A stretch of DNA of 64,000 bases from Microbacteriaceae bacterium (GTDB lineage Bacteria > Actinomycetota > Actinomycetes > Actinomycetales > Microbacteriaceae), in assembly GCA_031177985.1 (NCBI GenBank), contig JAPSJW010000001.1:124001-188000 (forward strand), in the 5' to 3' direction. Below are positions 25,169 through 33,721 of the stretch, in pieces. The stretch's first letter is position 1. The number at the start of each line of letters is the position of its first letter. The position numbers and the translations under genes were made by a program. The notes beneath the pieces are model-generated. The model was not told where the DNA came from. It saw nothing but the letters and a program-made list of their open reading frames with translations, and searched no databases.

Positions 25169-26002
25169 TCAACCTTTCACGCCAGAGCCGAGGTCGTTGG
25201 AGGTGAAGTAGCGCTGGAAGACGATGAACAGAGCCACCGCCGGTCCTGCGAGCACGACAGCTCCGGCCAGCACCGCTCCGAAGGGATTCGCGGCGGTTGC
25301 CGCGACGTTCGAGATGTAGTTCGCGAGCGAGACGGCGAGCGGTTGCATCGACGCCTCCTTCGTGATGAGGAACGGCCAGAGGAACTCGTTCCAGGGCCCG
25401 ATGAAGCTGAGCAGCACGACCGTGAGGAGCGCGGGTCTCACCAGTGGGAGAGCCACTCCCCACAGAACGCGCAGTTCGCTCGCCCCGTCGATACGGGCCG
25501 CGTCGAAGAGCTCCTTGGGCAGCTGCAGGAAGTACTGCCGGAAGACGATCACGGCGGTCGAGTTGATCGCGAACGGCAGGATCATGCCGAGATGGGTGTC
25601 CGCAAGCCCGTAGTCGCGAGCGATGAGCACGTAGAGCGGGATCATGAGCAACTGGAACGGCACGACCTGCACGAGCAGCGCTAACGCGAAGACGACGCCC
25701 CGCCCACGCCACTGCAGAACGGCGAGCGAGTATCCGGCGAGAAGTCCGAACACGACCGTGCCGATGATCACGCCTCCCGTGAAGATGCCCGAGTTGAGGA
25801 GCCCCTGCCACAGATCGACGCGCGAGTCGATGTCGGAGTAGTTGGCGAGTGTGAGGTTCGACGGGGAAGGAAACGCCCCGGCGGGCGTCGGATCCGGCTC
25901 GGTCTGCAGTGAGCCGACGACCATGTAGTAGAACGGGAAGAGGAACGCGAGCGCGCCGATTCCCAGCACCACGTAGCGCAGCACCGTCTGCCGCCGGCTC
26001 AT
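25169..26002 (-). CDS. Sugar ABC transporter permease (MalG/CUT1 type)
   Basis: A 277-residue inner-membrane permease with six helices. The EAA loop is near residue 185 (LPKELFDAARIDGASELRVLWGVALPLVRPA). The protein starts MSRRQTVLRYVVLGIGALAF and ends VFQRYFTSNDLGSGVKG, typical of CUT1 partner G. ATG at 26002 overlaps the stop of the partner permease gene as ATGA. No ATPase gene is nearby; a shared MsiK-like ATPase elsewhere is likely, as in other actinobacteria. Confidence 0.93.
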   Translation of the reverse strand: MSRRQTVLRYVVLGIGALAFLFPFYYMVVGSLQTEPDPTPAGAFPSPSNLTLANYSDIDSRVDLWQGLLNSGIFTGGVIIGTVVFGLLAGYSLAVLQWRGRGVVFALALLVQVVPFQLLMIPLYVLIARDYGLADTHLGMILPFAINSTAVIVFRQYFLQLPKELFDAARIDGASELRVLWGVALPLVRPALLTVVLLSFIGPWNEFLWPFLITKEASMQPLAVSLANYISNVAATAANPFGAVLAGAVVLAGPAVALFIVFQRYFTSNDLGSGVKG

Positions 26003-26931
26003 CGCTCCTCCCCTCCCACGAAGCGCCGCTGCAGCCAAGCCAGGATCAGAACCAGCACCACGAGGATCACGCCGATCGCGGCGGCCACGTCGGGCGAGCC
26101 CTGCTCGATGCCGCGCTGGTACATCAGCAGAACGGGCGACGCCGAGGCGCCGTTCGGACCACCGCCTCCGGTCAGCAGGTACGGCTCGGTGAACAGGTTC
26201 GCTCCCGTCACGGTCGCGAGCAGCACCACGAGCACGGTGGCCGGACGCACGCCGGGCATCGTGACGGAGAAGAACTGGCGCACCTTGCCGGCTCCGTCGG
26301 TCGACGCCGACTCGTAGAGCTCCTTAGGCACGTTCTGGAGGGCCGCCAGGTAGAGCAGGATGTAGAAGCCCAGCTGCTTCCAGGTCACGAAGAGCGCGAT
26401 CATCGGCATCGCCCATGTCGAGTTGATGAGCCACGCCGGGTCCGGCGCAAGCGGGCCGAGCAGCTGCGACACCAGGCCGTTCCCGTTGAAGAGGAAAAGC
26501 CACACTCCGACGACTGCGACCGATGCGGTGACGTACGGCACGTAGTAGCTCACCCGAAGGAACGTGCGGAACCGGGTCGCTCCGTCGAGTGCGGTGGCCA
26601 GCACCAGCGAGAGCGCCACCGTGAGCGGCACGTTGATGATGAGGAAGACCCCGACATTGCCGAACGCCCGCCAGACGGCCGGATCCGCCAGAACCTGCCG
26701 GTAGTTCTCCAGTCCGACGAAGGGACGGTCGACCTGCGCGCCGGGAGCGGCGAAGAAGTAGTCCTGGAACGACATCCAGACCGCGAAGCAGAGCGGGAAG
26801 GCGAAGACCAGGACGACGAACACGAGGTACGGCGCGGAGAACAACAGGCCGAGCGGGTTCTCCCCGAGCAGCTTCCCCCGCCGGGCGGGCGTTCGCCCAC
26901 CCGCCCGGCGGGTTGTGGATGCGGTGCTCAC
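25999..26931 (-). CDS. Sugar ABC transporter permease (MalF/CUT1 type)
   Basis: A 310-residue permease of the MalF-like kind with six helices. SAPYLVFVVLVFAFPLCFAVW is the first helix. The EAA loop is VPKELYESASTDGAGKVRQF, followed by LPGV-like MPGVRPATVLVV. A cytoplasmic basic N-terminus (TTRRAGGRTPARRGKLLG) precedes the first helix. Its coding DNA holds a perfect 10-bp inverted repeat at 26880-26909. GTG at 26931 is nine bases from the solute-binding protein stop. It partners the next permease and the lipoprotein. Confidence 0.92.
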   Translation of the reverse strand: MSTASTTRRAGGRTPARRGKLLGENPLGLLFSAPYLVFVVLVFAFPLCFAVWMSFQDYFFAAPGAQVDRPFVGLENYRQVLADPAVWRAFGNVGVFLIINVPLTVALSLVLATALDGATRFRTFLRVSYYVPYVTASVAVVGVWLFLFNGNGLVSQLLGPLAPDPAWLINSTWAMPMIALFVTWKQLGFYILLYLAALQNVPKELYESASTDGAGKVRQFFSVTMPGVRPATVLVVLLATVTGANLFTEPYLLTGGGGPNGASASPVLLMYQRGIEQGSPDVAAAIGVILVVLVLILAWLQRRFVGGEER

Positions 26932-26939
26932 GGCAGACC

Positions 26940-28223
26940 CTAGGGCTGGTTCGCGAGCGTGTCGATCTCGGTCGCGGCGTCCTCGAGAGCCGCGGTGACG
27001 TCCTTCTCGCCGAAGATCACGGCCTGCGACCACTCGTCGCGCATCTTCTGCCAGATCGCCACGGCGTTCGGCACGTTGGGCACCTCGACGGTGCGGGAAG
27101 CCTGCTCGCCGAACACCTCATAGGCGGGATTGGCCTCGAAGTAGTCGGCGAAGGCGGTCGTCAGGTCCTCGCGAAGCGGCATCTGCCCGGTGAGCTCGAG
27201 CAGCATGCCGTCCTGCTCCTCGCTGGTGGCGAACTTGAGCACGTCCCACGCCGTGGCCTGGTTCTCGCAGGCCGAGTACAACGCGATGTTCTTCGCGTCG
27301 CTGAAGGTGTAGGTCTCTTCCGGGCTCACTCCCTCGGAGGTCGGCACCGGAGCCACCCCCCAGTCCACAGATTCTCCGTAGACCGAGATCGCCCAGGGGC
27401 CAACGATGGACATCGCGGCCTGGCCGTCGGCGAAGGAGTCGCCCTGGTACTGCTCCTGTCCCGCGAGCCCCTCCTCATACAGCGTGCGCCAGAAGCTCGC
27501 AACGGCTTCGCCCTCCTCGCCAATGAAGGTGGAGGCGCCGTCCTCGATCAACTGGCTGCCTCCGGTCTCGGCGGCGTACAGCGGATAGAAATCGAACCAG
27601 TTCTGGAAGAACTCGCTGGTGGGCGCGGGGTAGATCGCATACGGTGCTGCACCGCTCTCGACGAGGGTGCGCGAGGTCTCGAGGAACTCGTCGTAGGTGG
27701 CGAGCGGCGGGTTCTCGGGGTCCAGGCCGGCCTCCTCGAACATCGCCTTGTTGTAGAAGATCATGACCGGGTTCGACTTCCACGGGATCTGGTAGTACTC
27801 GCCGTCCTCGCTCAGGTACTGCTGAGCCGTCTCGCCGCTGCGCTCCTCGATGTAGGAGGCGCCGTCCTCGAAGCTGGAGAGCGAGACCAGCCCGCCTTGC
27901 TTCTGGAACTGCGGCACGGCGACCGGCGCCGTATTGAAGACGAGGCACGGGGCGTTGCCCGCCGTGATCGCTGCCCCGATGACCTCTTCACTGCTGGATC
28001 CGGCAGGGATCTCCTGCGCTTTGATCTGCTCGTCGGGGTGCTCCGCGTTCCACGCCTCCACCATCTGCTCGCCCCAGGCGATCTCCTGCTCGTTGTTCGA
28101 GTACCAGATGGTGATGTCGCCCCGCCCTTCGGCCGAGCCACCCCCTCCGCCGCTCGAGCAGCCGGATAGAACCACAGCGGACGCCGCTACTGCGGCTCCG
28201 ATCACGATCATGCGTCTGCGCAT
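26940..28223 (-). CDS. Sugar-binding lipoprotein of an ABC importer
   Basis: A 427-residue extracellular solute-binding protein (family 1). The signal sequence ends in the lipobox VVLSGC, after which a Gly-rich linker leads to the first lobe (ITIWYSNNEQEIAWGEQMVEAWNAEHP). Later markers include WKSNPVMIFYNKAMFEEAGL and GQAAMSIVGPWAISVYG. It captures an oligosaccharide outside the membrane and hands it to the two permeases. It lies only 18 bases after the LacI stop, so it is in the repressor's operon. The likely ligand is the GH130 substrate. Confidence 0.94.
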   Translation of the reverse strand: MRRRMIVIGAAVAASAVVLSGCSSGGGGGSAEGRGDITIWYSNNEQEIAWGEQMVEAWNAEHPDEQIKAQEIPAGSSSEEVIGAAITAGNAPCLVFNTAPVAVPQFQKQGGLVSLSSFEDGASYIEERSGETAQQYLSEDGEYYQIPWKSNPVMIFYNKAMFEEAGLDPENPPLATYDEFLETSRTLVESGAAPYAIYPAPTSEFFQNWFDFYPLYAAETGGSQLIEDGASTFIGEEGEAVASFWRTLYEEGLAGQEQYQGDSFADGQAAMSIVGPWAISVYGESVDWGVAPVPTSEGVSPEETYTFSDAKNIALYSACENQATAWDVLKFATSEEQDGMLLELTGQMPLREDLTTAFADYFEANPAYEVFGEQASRTVEVPNVPNAVAIWQKMRDEWSQAVIFGEKDVTAALEDAATEIDTLANQP

Positions 28224-28241
28224 GGTGTGTCCCTTCTTCTT

Positions 28242-29276
28242 TCAGTGCGGCGACGTCGCCGTCTCGGGTGGTGCTGTCGATTCCCGCGCGAGGAAGCGCG
28301 CGGGAGGGAGTTCGGTGTCGTGGAGCATCTCGCCGTCGATCGCGGCGAGCAGGACACGCGCCGCTGCCGCTCCCCAAGCGCTCGCGTCGGTCACCACGGA
28401 GCTCAACGACGGATGCAGGTGCTCCCCGATCTCACTGCCGTCGAATCCTGTGATCGACAGCTGGCGCGGCACCTCGATCCCTGCTCGCTGGGCTACTCCG
28501 AGTCCAGCGATCGCCATCGGATCGTTCGAATACACGACCGCGGTCGGCGGATCGGAGCCTTCGAGGAGCTCGCGGGTCGCGCGGGCGCCGTCCGCCGCCG
28601 TGAAGTCCGTCTCGACGACGAGAGCCTGCTTTACCCCGCAGGCCTCGGCGGCCGCGAGGAAGGCATCCCGTCGCCGAGAGCCATGCAACATGCGTCCCGG
28701 TCCTGCGACATGGGCGATCCGGGAGTGTCCGAGTGACGCCAGGTGCTCGACCGCACTGGTGATACCCGCCGTGTCGTCCATGCTCACCGCCGGGAACGGC
28801 GACGGGGCGTCGGGGTGGCCCAGGGTGACAGCGGGGAGACGGAGCTCGTCGACCAGCGCGATGCGCGGGTCGTGCGCTCGGAGGTCCGTCAGGAAGAATC
28901 CGTCGACGCGGCCGTCGCCAGCGAGCCTGCGGTAGGCAGCGAGTTCCGATTCCTCGTCGGGCACGACGCTGAGCACGAGCGCAAGTCCGGCGGTCGCCAG
29001 CTCGCTCTCGACACCGGCGATGAACGCGGGGAAGAAAGGGTCCCCCCTGAGGATGTCGGGATCGCGTGCGATCACCAGACCGAGAGCGTAGGCCCGTGCG
29101 CTGCTGAGTGAGCGGGCTCGCAGGCTGGGGCTGAACCCCAGTTCCCGCGCGGCTGAGAGGATCCGCTCCCGCGTCTCCGGCGCGACGCCGGGGCGGTCGT
29201 TGAGAGCGAACGAGACGAGGCCCTTGCTGACGCCCGCCTTCGCGGCGACATCGGAGATTGTGGGACGTCCGCGCAT
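28242..29276 (-). CDS. LacI-family transcriptional repressor
   Basis: A 344-residue repressor. The HTH is MRGRPTISDVAAKAGVSKGL (residues 1-20), with the hinge region SPSLRARSLSSARAYALG. A periplasmic-binding-protein-like sensor domain follows, with sugar-contact motifs VVYSNDPMAIAGLGVAQRAG and SITGFDGSEIGEHLHPSLSS. It is the first gene of a five-gene unit and has GGAGG six bases before the ATG. Two ACCGGT-centred operators lie in its own promoter. The likely inducer is a mannoside or its product. Confidence 0.95.
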   Translation of the reverse strand: MRGRPTISDVAAKAGVSKGLVSFALNDRPGVAPETRERILSAARELGFSPSLRARSLSSARAYALGLVIARDPDILRGDPFFPAFIAGVESELATAGLALVLSVVPDEESELAAYRRLAGDGRVDGFFLTDLRAHDPRIALVDELRLPAVTLGHPDAPSPFPAVSMDDTAGITSAVEHLASLGHSRIAHVAGPGRMLHGSRRRDAFLAAAEACGVKQALVVETDFTAADGARATRELLEGSDPPTAVVYSNDPMAIAGLGVAQRAGIEVPRQLSITGFDGSEIGEHLHPSLSSVVTDASAWGAAAARVLLAAIDGEMLHDTELPPARFLARESTAPPETATSPH

Positions 29277-29298
29277 CCGAAACCTCCGCCTCGTCCAT

Positions 29299-29310
29299 TG
29301 AACCGGTTTA
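29299..29310. promoter_or_regulatory. LacI operator 1 (TGAACCGGTTTA)
   Basis: A near-palindrome centred on ACCGGT, of the AAACCGGTTT type typical for LacI regulators in actinobacteria. It is 27 bases (centre to centre) from the second copy and lies downstream of the predicted transcription start. Confidence 0.75.
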
Positions 29311-29323
29311 GCTGACTTTCCTC

Positions 29324-29351
29324 ACTATACCGGTTTAGGGGCGGGCGGCAA
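29324..29351 (-). promoter_or_regulatory. Promoter of the lacI-GH130 operon
   Basis: On the minus strand TTGCCG (29346-29351), a 16-base spacer and TATAGT (29324-29329). The second operator overlaps the -10 and spacer, so repressor binding would block initiation. No other promoter-sized gap exists before the five-gene unit. Confidence 0.6.
29326..29337. promoter_or_regulatory. LacI operator 2 (TATACCGGTTTA)
   Basis: A second ACCGGT-centred near-palindrome, sharing the half-site CCGGTTTA with operator 1. It overlaps the -10 hexamer. Confidence 0.75.
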
Positions 29352-29361
29352 GAGCCGCGCC

Positions 29362-29367
29362 TAGGAT
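29362..29367 (+). promoter_or_regulatory. -10 element TAGGAT before the threonine aldolase gene
   Basis: TAGGAT ends eight bases before the GTG at 29376, giving a leaderless or nearly leaderless mRNA. It lies close to the divergent lacI promoter. Confidence 0.4.
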
Positions 29368-29375
29368 GGACGCCC

Positions 29376-30425
29376 GTGACTCGCCTGCATGATCCCCGTT
29401 ACCGCGGCTTCGCCTCCGACAACTACGCCGGGGTGCACTCCGAGGTGCTGCAGGCCATCGCGGATGCGAACGAGGGTCACCAGATCTCCTACGGCGAGGA
29501 CGAGTACACCGAGCGTCTCAGCGAGGTGATGCGCCAGGAGTTCGGCGATCAGGCTCAGACCTTCCCGGTCTTCAACGGCACCGGGGCGAACGTCGTGGCC
29601 CTCACCTCGCTCCTGCCGCGCTGGGGTGCGGTCATCTCGAGCGCGACAGCGCACATCCACACCGATGAAGCCGGCGCCCCCGAGCGGGTGAGCGGCCTCA
29701 AGCTGCTGCCGGTGCCGACGCCCGACGGCAAGCTCACCCCCGAGCTCATCGCCACCGAGGCGTGGGGCTACGGCGACGAGCACCGTGCTCAGCCGCTCGC
29801 GGTGAGCATCACGCAGACCACCGAGCTGGGCACCCTCTACACCCCCGACGAGATCCGGGCGGTCGCCGACTTCGCTCACGAGCGCGGCATGGCCGTGCAC
29901 CTCGACGGCGCCCGGATCTGGAACGCGGCCGCGGCGCTCGGCCTGCCCTTCGCAGCCTTCACCACGGATGCCGGCGTCGACGTCGTGAGCTTCGGCGGCA
30001 CGAAGAACGGTCTGCTCGGTGCCGAGGCGATCGTGGTGCTCGACCCGTCGCGCGTCGAGGGCCTCGTCTACCTGCGCAAACTCAGCATGCAGCTCGGCAG
30101 CAAGATGCGGTTCCTCTCCGCACAGCTGCTCGCACTCTTCGAGGGCGGGCTAGGGCTGCAGTCCGCAGCCCACGCGAACGCGATGGCCGCGCGGCTGCGC
30201 ACCGCCCTGCAGGACGTCCCCGGGCTGAGCTTCAGCCACCCGACCGAGGCGAACGCCGTCTTCGCGGTGCTGCCGAACGATGCCGCCGACCGCATCCGTG
30301 AGCGCTTCCGGTTCTACGACTGGGACCGCGCCGCTGGACAGGTGCGCTGGATGACCGCGTTCGACACCACCGAGACCGACGTCGACGCGTTCGTCGCGGC
30401 GGTGCGCGGGGAGCTGCAGGGCTGA
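29376..30425 (+). CDS. ltaE: Threonine aldolase family protein (PLP-dependent)
   Basis: A 349-residue fold-type I PLP enzyme that cleaves L-threonine or allo-threonine to glycine and acetaldehyde. GFASDNYAGVHSEVLQAI is the family opening, GTGANVVAL the cofactor phosphate-binding loop and SATAHIHTDEAGAPE the His-stacking region. HLDGARIWNAAAALG gives the PLP-N1 Asp, and VDVVSFGGTKNGLLGAEAIV carries the Schiff-base Lys. Length is normal. It is monocistronic or followed by the PH-domain gene after a 61-base gap. Confidence 0.9.
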   Translation: MTRLHDPRYRGFASDNYAGVHSEVLQAIADANEGHQISYGEDEYTERLSEVMRQEFGDQAQTFPVFNGTGANVVALTSLLPRWGAVISSATAHIHTDEAGAPERVSGLKLLPVPTPDGKLTPELIATEAWGYGDEHRAQPLAVSITQTTELGTLYTPDEIRAVADFAHERGMAVHLDGARIWNAAAALGLPFAAFTTDAGVDVVSFGGTKNGLLGAEAIVVLDPSRVEGLVYLRKLSMQLGSKMRFLSAQLLALFEGGLGLQSAAHANAMAARLRTALQDVPGLSFSHPTEANAVFAVLPNDAADRIRERFRFYDWDRAAGQVRWMTAFDTTETDVDAFVAAVRGELQG

Positions 30426-30474
30426 GTCTGGTCGGGCACCTGCACGGGGGCTGCCGTCCCCGCGCCATCGCCTC

Positions 30475-30480
30475 TAGGTT
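30475..30480 (+). promoter_or_regulatory. -10 element TAGGTT, leaderless start of the PH-domain gene
   Basis: TAGGTT, then six bases, then the GTG at 30487. Confidence 0.5.
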
Positions 30481-30486
30481 CGAGAG

Positions 30487-30861
30487 GTGATCGACTTCGA
30501 AAACGCCCGCTGGGTGAAGCTGTCCGCCGTCAATGCCGAGTCGCTGCGCGACAGCCTGCAGCACCTCCTGCTGGAAGGCGAGGCGCTGCTCATCGCGGCG
30601 AGAGGCGCCAGGGACTACGTGGTGTTCACCGACCGCCGAATCATCGCCGTCAACGTCCAGGGCATCACCGGGAAGAAGAAGGACTACAGCTCCCTGCCAT
30701 TGTCGAAGGTGCAGGCGTTCTCCATCGAGACGGCGGGAACCTTCGACAGGGACAGCGAGCTCGAGATGTGGTTCAGCGGCCTCGGAAAAGTCAGGCTCGA
30801 GTTCGCAGGCAATTTCGATCTCGCTTACGTGGCTCGCCTCATCGGCTCCCGCATCCTCTGA
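30487..30861 (+). CDS. Bacterial PH-domain protein (bPH_1-like)
   Basis: A 124-residue soluble protein fitting the bacterial PH-like fold. LLEGEALLIAARGARDYVVF, TDRRIIAVNVQGITGKKKDY, SLPLSKVQAFSIETAGTFDR and LEMWFSGLGKVRLEF are the alternating strands, with TDRRIIAVN the family hallmark. The function of such stand-alone domains is unknown, with membrane or peptide binding suggested. It is predicted leaderless. Codon choice is slightly lower in GC than its neighbours. Confidence 0.8.
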   Translation: MIDFENARWVKLSAVNAESLRDSLQHLLLEGEALLIAARGARDYVVFTDRRIIAVNVQGITGKKKDYSSLPLSKVQAFSIETAGTFDRDSELEMWFSGLGKVRLEFAGNFDLAYVARLIGSRIL

Positions 30862-30873
30862 CCCGTCCCGCTC

Positions 30874-30879
30874 TAGGGT
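30874..30879 (+). promoter_or_regulatory. -10 element TAGGGT, leaderless start of the first fadD
   Basis: TAGGGT, then six bases, then the GTG at 30886. Confidence 0.5.
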
Positions 30880-30885
30880 GAGACG

Positions 30886-32574
30886 GTGAGCGACGCAACA
30901 GACCGTCCCTGGCTGTCGAGCTACGCGCCCGGGGTGCCGCACGAGCTGGAGCCCTCCACCGGCTCGCTCGTCGACATCATCGTGCGGTCGGCGGAGCAGT
31001 ATCCCGACAACATCGCCCTCGAGTTCTTCGGGGCCACCACCACCTACCGCGAACTCGCCGATCAGGTGACGAGAGCGGCCGAAGGGCTTCGTCGCCTGGG
31101 TGTGCGCAAGGGCGACCGGGTGGCGCTCGTGCTGCCGAACTGTCCCCAGCACGTCGCGGCGTTCTACGCCGCTCTGCGGCTTGGAGCGATCGTCGTCGAG
31201 CACAACCCGCTCTACACGCCGCGCGAACTGCGCCACCAGTTCGAGGATCACGGCGCGAAGGTCGTGATCGCGTGGGACAAGGTCGTCTCGACCATTCAGG
31301 CGTTCCCTGAGGATGTGGCGGTCGACACGATCGTGTCGGTGGACCTCACGAAGGCCATGCCGTTCACGACCCGTGCGTTGCTCCGGCTGCCGATTCCGAG
31401 GGCGCGGAAGTCGCGCGCGGCGCTGACCGAGCACGTGCGCGGCACCACGCCGTGGGAGAAGCTGCTCGACGCTCCCGCCCTGGCGCCCTCCGTCCCGGCG
31501 CCGACGGTCGACGACATCGCCCTCATCCAGTACACGTCGGGAACGACGGGCGTGCCGAAGGGCGCGGTGCTGACGCACGGCAACCTCGACGCGAACGCCG
31601 CCCAGGCGCGCGCGTGGGTGCCCGAGGTGGAGCGCGGCACGAGCGTCGTCTATGCGGTGCTGCCCCTCTTCCACGCCTACGGGCTGACGCTGTGCCTCAC
31701 GTTCGCGATGAGCATGGGTGCGCGGCTTGTGCTGTTCCCGCGCTTCGATCCCGATCTGGTGCTGCCGGTCATCAAGAAGCGCCCGCCGACCTTCCTGCCT
31801 GCGGTGCCGCCGATCTACGAGCGGCTCACCGCTGCGGCGAAGGAGCGCGGGGTGTCGCTGCAGGGCATCCGCATCGCCATCTCGGGCGCGATGCCGCTGC
31901 GGTCGGAGGTCGTCGAGCCGTGGGAGGCGCTGACCGGCGGCTACCTCGTCGAGGGCTATGGACTCTCGGAGACGAGCCCCGTGCTGATGGCGAACCCCGT
32001 CGCTCCGACCCGGCGGGCCGGCACGGTCGGGCTGCCGCTTCCGGGGACGGTCGTGCGCGCTGTGGACCCGGAGGATCCCACTCGTGAGGTGCCGCGCGGT
32101 GAGCCGGGCGAGCTGGTGGTGCGCGGCCCGCAGGTCTTCAGCGGGTACTGGCAGAAGCCCGAGGCGACCGCCGACGTGTTCGTCGATGGCTGGTTCCGCA
32201 CGGGCGACATCGTCACCATCGACGACGACGGCTTCGTGCGCGTCGTCGACCGGATCAAGGAGCTGGTGATCACGGGCGGCTTCAACGTCTCGCCGAGCGA
32301 GGTGGAGGAGGCGCTGCTGCGCTTCCCCGGCGTGGCGGAGGTCGCGATCGTGGGCGTTCCCAGCGAGCACAGCGGCGAGGACGTCGTCGCAGCCGTCGTG
32401 GCGAAGCCGGGCGAGACCGTGGACGAGGGCGCCTTGCGCGCCTTCGCGCGCGAGACCCTAGCGGCTTACAAGGTGCCTAAGCGGGTCGTGTTCGTGGACG
32501 AGCTTCCGAAGTCGCTCATCGGCAAGGTGCTGCGACGCAAGGTGCGCGACGCCATCCTCGCGGGCGACGACTGA
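30886..32574 (+). CDS. fadD: Long-chain fatty-acid-CoA ligase, paralogue 1
   Basis: A 562-residue adenylate-forming enzyme activating fatty acids to acyl-CoA. The P-loop is YTSGTTGVPKGAVLTHGN, and VEGYGLSETSPV is the A5-like motif. WFRTGDIVTIDDDGFV contains the conserved Asp, RIKELVITGGFNVSP the hinge and KSLIGKVLRRK the catalytic C-terminal Lys. There is no signal sequence. A second, closely similar ligase is encoded at 34785, with long shared blocks such as HAYGLTLCLTFAMSMGARLV. The chain-length preference is not clear. Confidence 0.93.
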   Translation: MSDATDRPWLSSYAPGVPHELEPSTGSLVDIIVRSAEQYPDNIALEFFGATTTYRELADQVTRAAEGLRRLGVRKGDRVALVLPNCPQHVAAFYAALRLGAIVVEHNPLYTPRELRHQFEDHGAKVVIAWDKVVSTIQAFPEDVAVDTIVSVDLTKAMPFTTRALLRLPIPRARKSRAALTEHVRGTTPWEKLLDAPALAPSVPAPTVDDIALIQYTSGTTGVPKGAVLTHGNLDANAAQARAWVPEVERGTSVVYAVLPLFHAYGLTLCLTFAMSMGARLVLFPRFDPDLVLPVIKKRPPTFLPAVPPIYERLTAAAKERGVSLQGIRIAISGAMPLRSEVVEPWEALTGGYLVEGYGLSETSPVLMANPVAPTRRAGTVGLPLPGTVVRAVDPEDPTREVPRGEPGELVVRGPQVFSGYWQKPEATADVFVDGWFRTGDIVTIDDDGFVRVVDRIKELVITGGFNVSPSEVEEALLRFPGVAEVAIVGVPSEHSGEDVVAAVVAKPGETVDEGALRAFARETLAAYKVPKRVVFVDELPKSLIGKVLRRKVRDAILAGDD

Positions 32575-32589
32575 CCTGCGGCGGGGCGC

Positions 32590-32964
32590 TCACCAGGTGA
32601 GCGAGAGCACCGCGACCCCGAAGACCGCGAAGCCGGCCGCGACGGTGGCGCTCACAGCAGCGGCGACGATCGCTATCCGCGCCACGAGCTGATCCTTCTG
32701 CGGCTCGGGCAGCATCCGCGGGAGCACCGACTCGCCCGAGCGGCCCGCGAACGCGGAGACGGGCGGCGACGCGACGGAGCGCTTGGCCTCCTCGAGCGTG
32801 ACGAAGGTGCCCAGGAAGCGGCCGTGCGCATCCGTGGCTCGATAGAGCTCGGCGTCCTTCTCGACCATGCCGAGGTAGCCGTGCGAGCTCGTCGCGGTCC
32901 AGAGTCGCAGCTCGGGGCTGTGCCAGGTGATCAGCTCGGCGGGGGAAAGCTCGATCAGGCTCAC
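32590..32964 (-). CDS. Hypothetical protein with C-terminal membrane anchor
   Basis: A 124-residue protein of unknown family. The N-terminal ~90 residues look soluble: ITWHSPELRLWTATSSHGYL, then LYRATDAHGRFLGTFVTLEEA, which resembles a small beta-rich domain. The C-terminus has one helix (ARIAIVAAAVSATVAAGFAV). GTG at 32964 has GAGGAG six bases upstream, so it is preferred over earlier in-frame starts. It faces the first fadD gene, with 15 bases between stops, and lies downstream of the marR gene. Confidence 0.6.
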   Translation of the reverse strand: MSLIELSPAELITWHSPELRLWTATSSHGYLGMVEKDAELYRATDAHGRFLGTFVTLEEAKRSVASPPVSAFAGRSGESVLPRMLPEPQKDQLVARIAIVAAAVSATVAAGFAVFGVAVLSLTW

Positions 32965-33067
32965 GGCGGCTCCTCGGTCGACAGGGGGTCTGCTAGTTAG
33001 TCTCTCTAGCGATGCCTCTGCCGGGGAGTTCGCTTGAAACCCTTGCTCTGGCGAGCCCGGAGGAGTA

Positions 33068-33610
33068 TTAAGCGCCGAGACGACCATCGAGGTCGGCGGA
33101 GGCACGCGCCGACGGATGCTCGTCCACCTCGTCGACGACGTCCCGCATCCGTTCGAAGAAGGCGATGACGACCGCGGCCTCCTCCGGCTGCAGCGACTCG
33201 GCGACGTGCATCATGCGGTCGTGCATCGCTCCGAGCGTCGCACGCACCTCGGAGTCGGAAGTCCTGGTGGGCACGATGACGAGGGCCCGCCGGTCGGTCG
33301 GGTGCGGCCTGCGCTCGACGTGCCCGCTCGCGACCAGACGGTCGACGAGCACGGTCGTCGACGCCGAGGAGATGCCGAGTCGGGCCGCGAGGTCCTTGGG
33401 GCTGACGGCCCGCCCTGTCCGCTGGGCGTGCAGCAGGAAGCGGATGGCGAGGAGGTCGGTCTCGCCCATGCCCATCGAGTCGCGCGTGCGGCGGCGCATG
33501 GCCGACTCCGCGGCGCGGTAGCGGCGGAGGGCGGAGAGCACCTCGACGCCGCGGCCGGCATCGTCGGCGTACCAGTACCCGGACCGGTCATCGGCGGAGT
33601 GCTGGGGCAT
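33068..33610 (-). CDS. MarR-family transcriptional regulator
   Basis: A 180-residue winged-helix regulator. VLSALRRYRAAESAMRRR starts the dimer helix. The HTH is SPKDLAARLGISSASTTVLV and the wing LVASGHVERRPHPTDRRALV carries the typical D-x-R motif. ATG at 33610 lies seven bases after TACGAT, so a leaderless mRNA fits; an ATG three codons upstream is the alternative. It is divergent from the F420-type oxidoreductase gene and near two acyl-CoA ligase genes, which are its plausible targets. Confidence 0.9.
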   Translation of the reverse strand: MPQHSADDRSGYWYADDAGRGVEVLSALRRYRAAESAMRRRTRDSMGMGETDLLAIRFLLHAQRTGRAVSPKDLAARLGISSASTTVLVDRLVASGHVERRPHPTDRRALVIVPTRTSDSEVRATLGAMHDRMMHVAESLQPEEAAVVIAFFERMRDVVDEVDEHPSARASADLDGRLGA

Positions 33611-33617
33611 GCGCGTC

Positions 33618-33623
33618 ATCGTA
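33618..33623 (-). promoter_or_regulatory. -10 element TACGAT before marR
   Basis: TACGAT on the minus strand, then seven bases, then the ATG at 33610. Confidence 0.45.
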
Positions 33624-33709
33624 GTGCGCGGCCGCCGTGAGGAGCCCCGGCCAATCGCACCAGGTCCGCGTCCGGTGCAAGGGCTCGCGCCGGGGCTTGG
33701 CGCCCGACG

Positions 33710-33715
33710 TAGTGT
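33710..33715 (+). promoter_or_regulatory. -10 element TAGTGT, leaderless start of the LLM gene
   Basis: TAGTGT, then six bases, then the ATG at 33722. Confidence 0.5.
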
Positions 33716-33721
33716 GGCGAT

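Noticed and set aside
26880-26909. A perfect 10-bp GC-rich inverted repeat considered as a terminator or attenuator
   Set aside because: It lies inside the start of the MalF-type permease and is explained by codons for a Gly/Arg/Pro run. Nothing shows it ends transcription.
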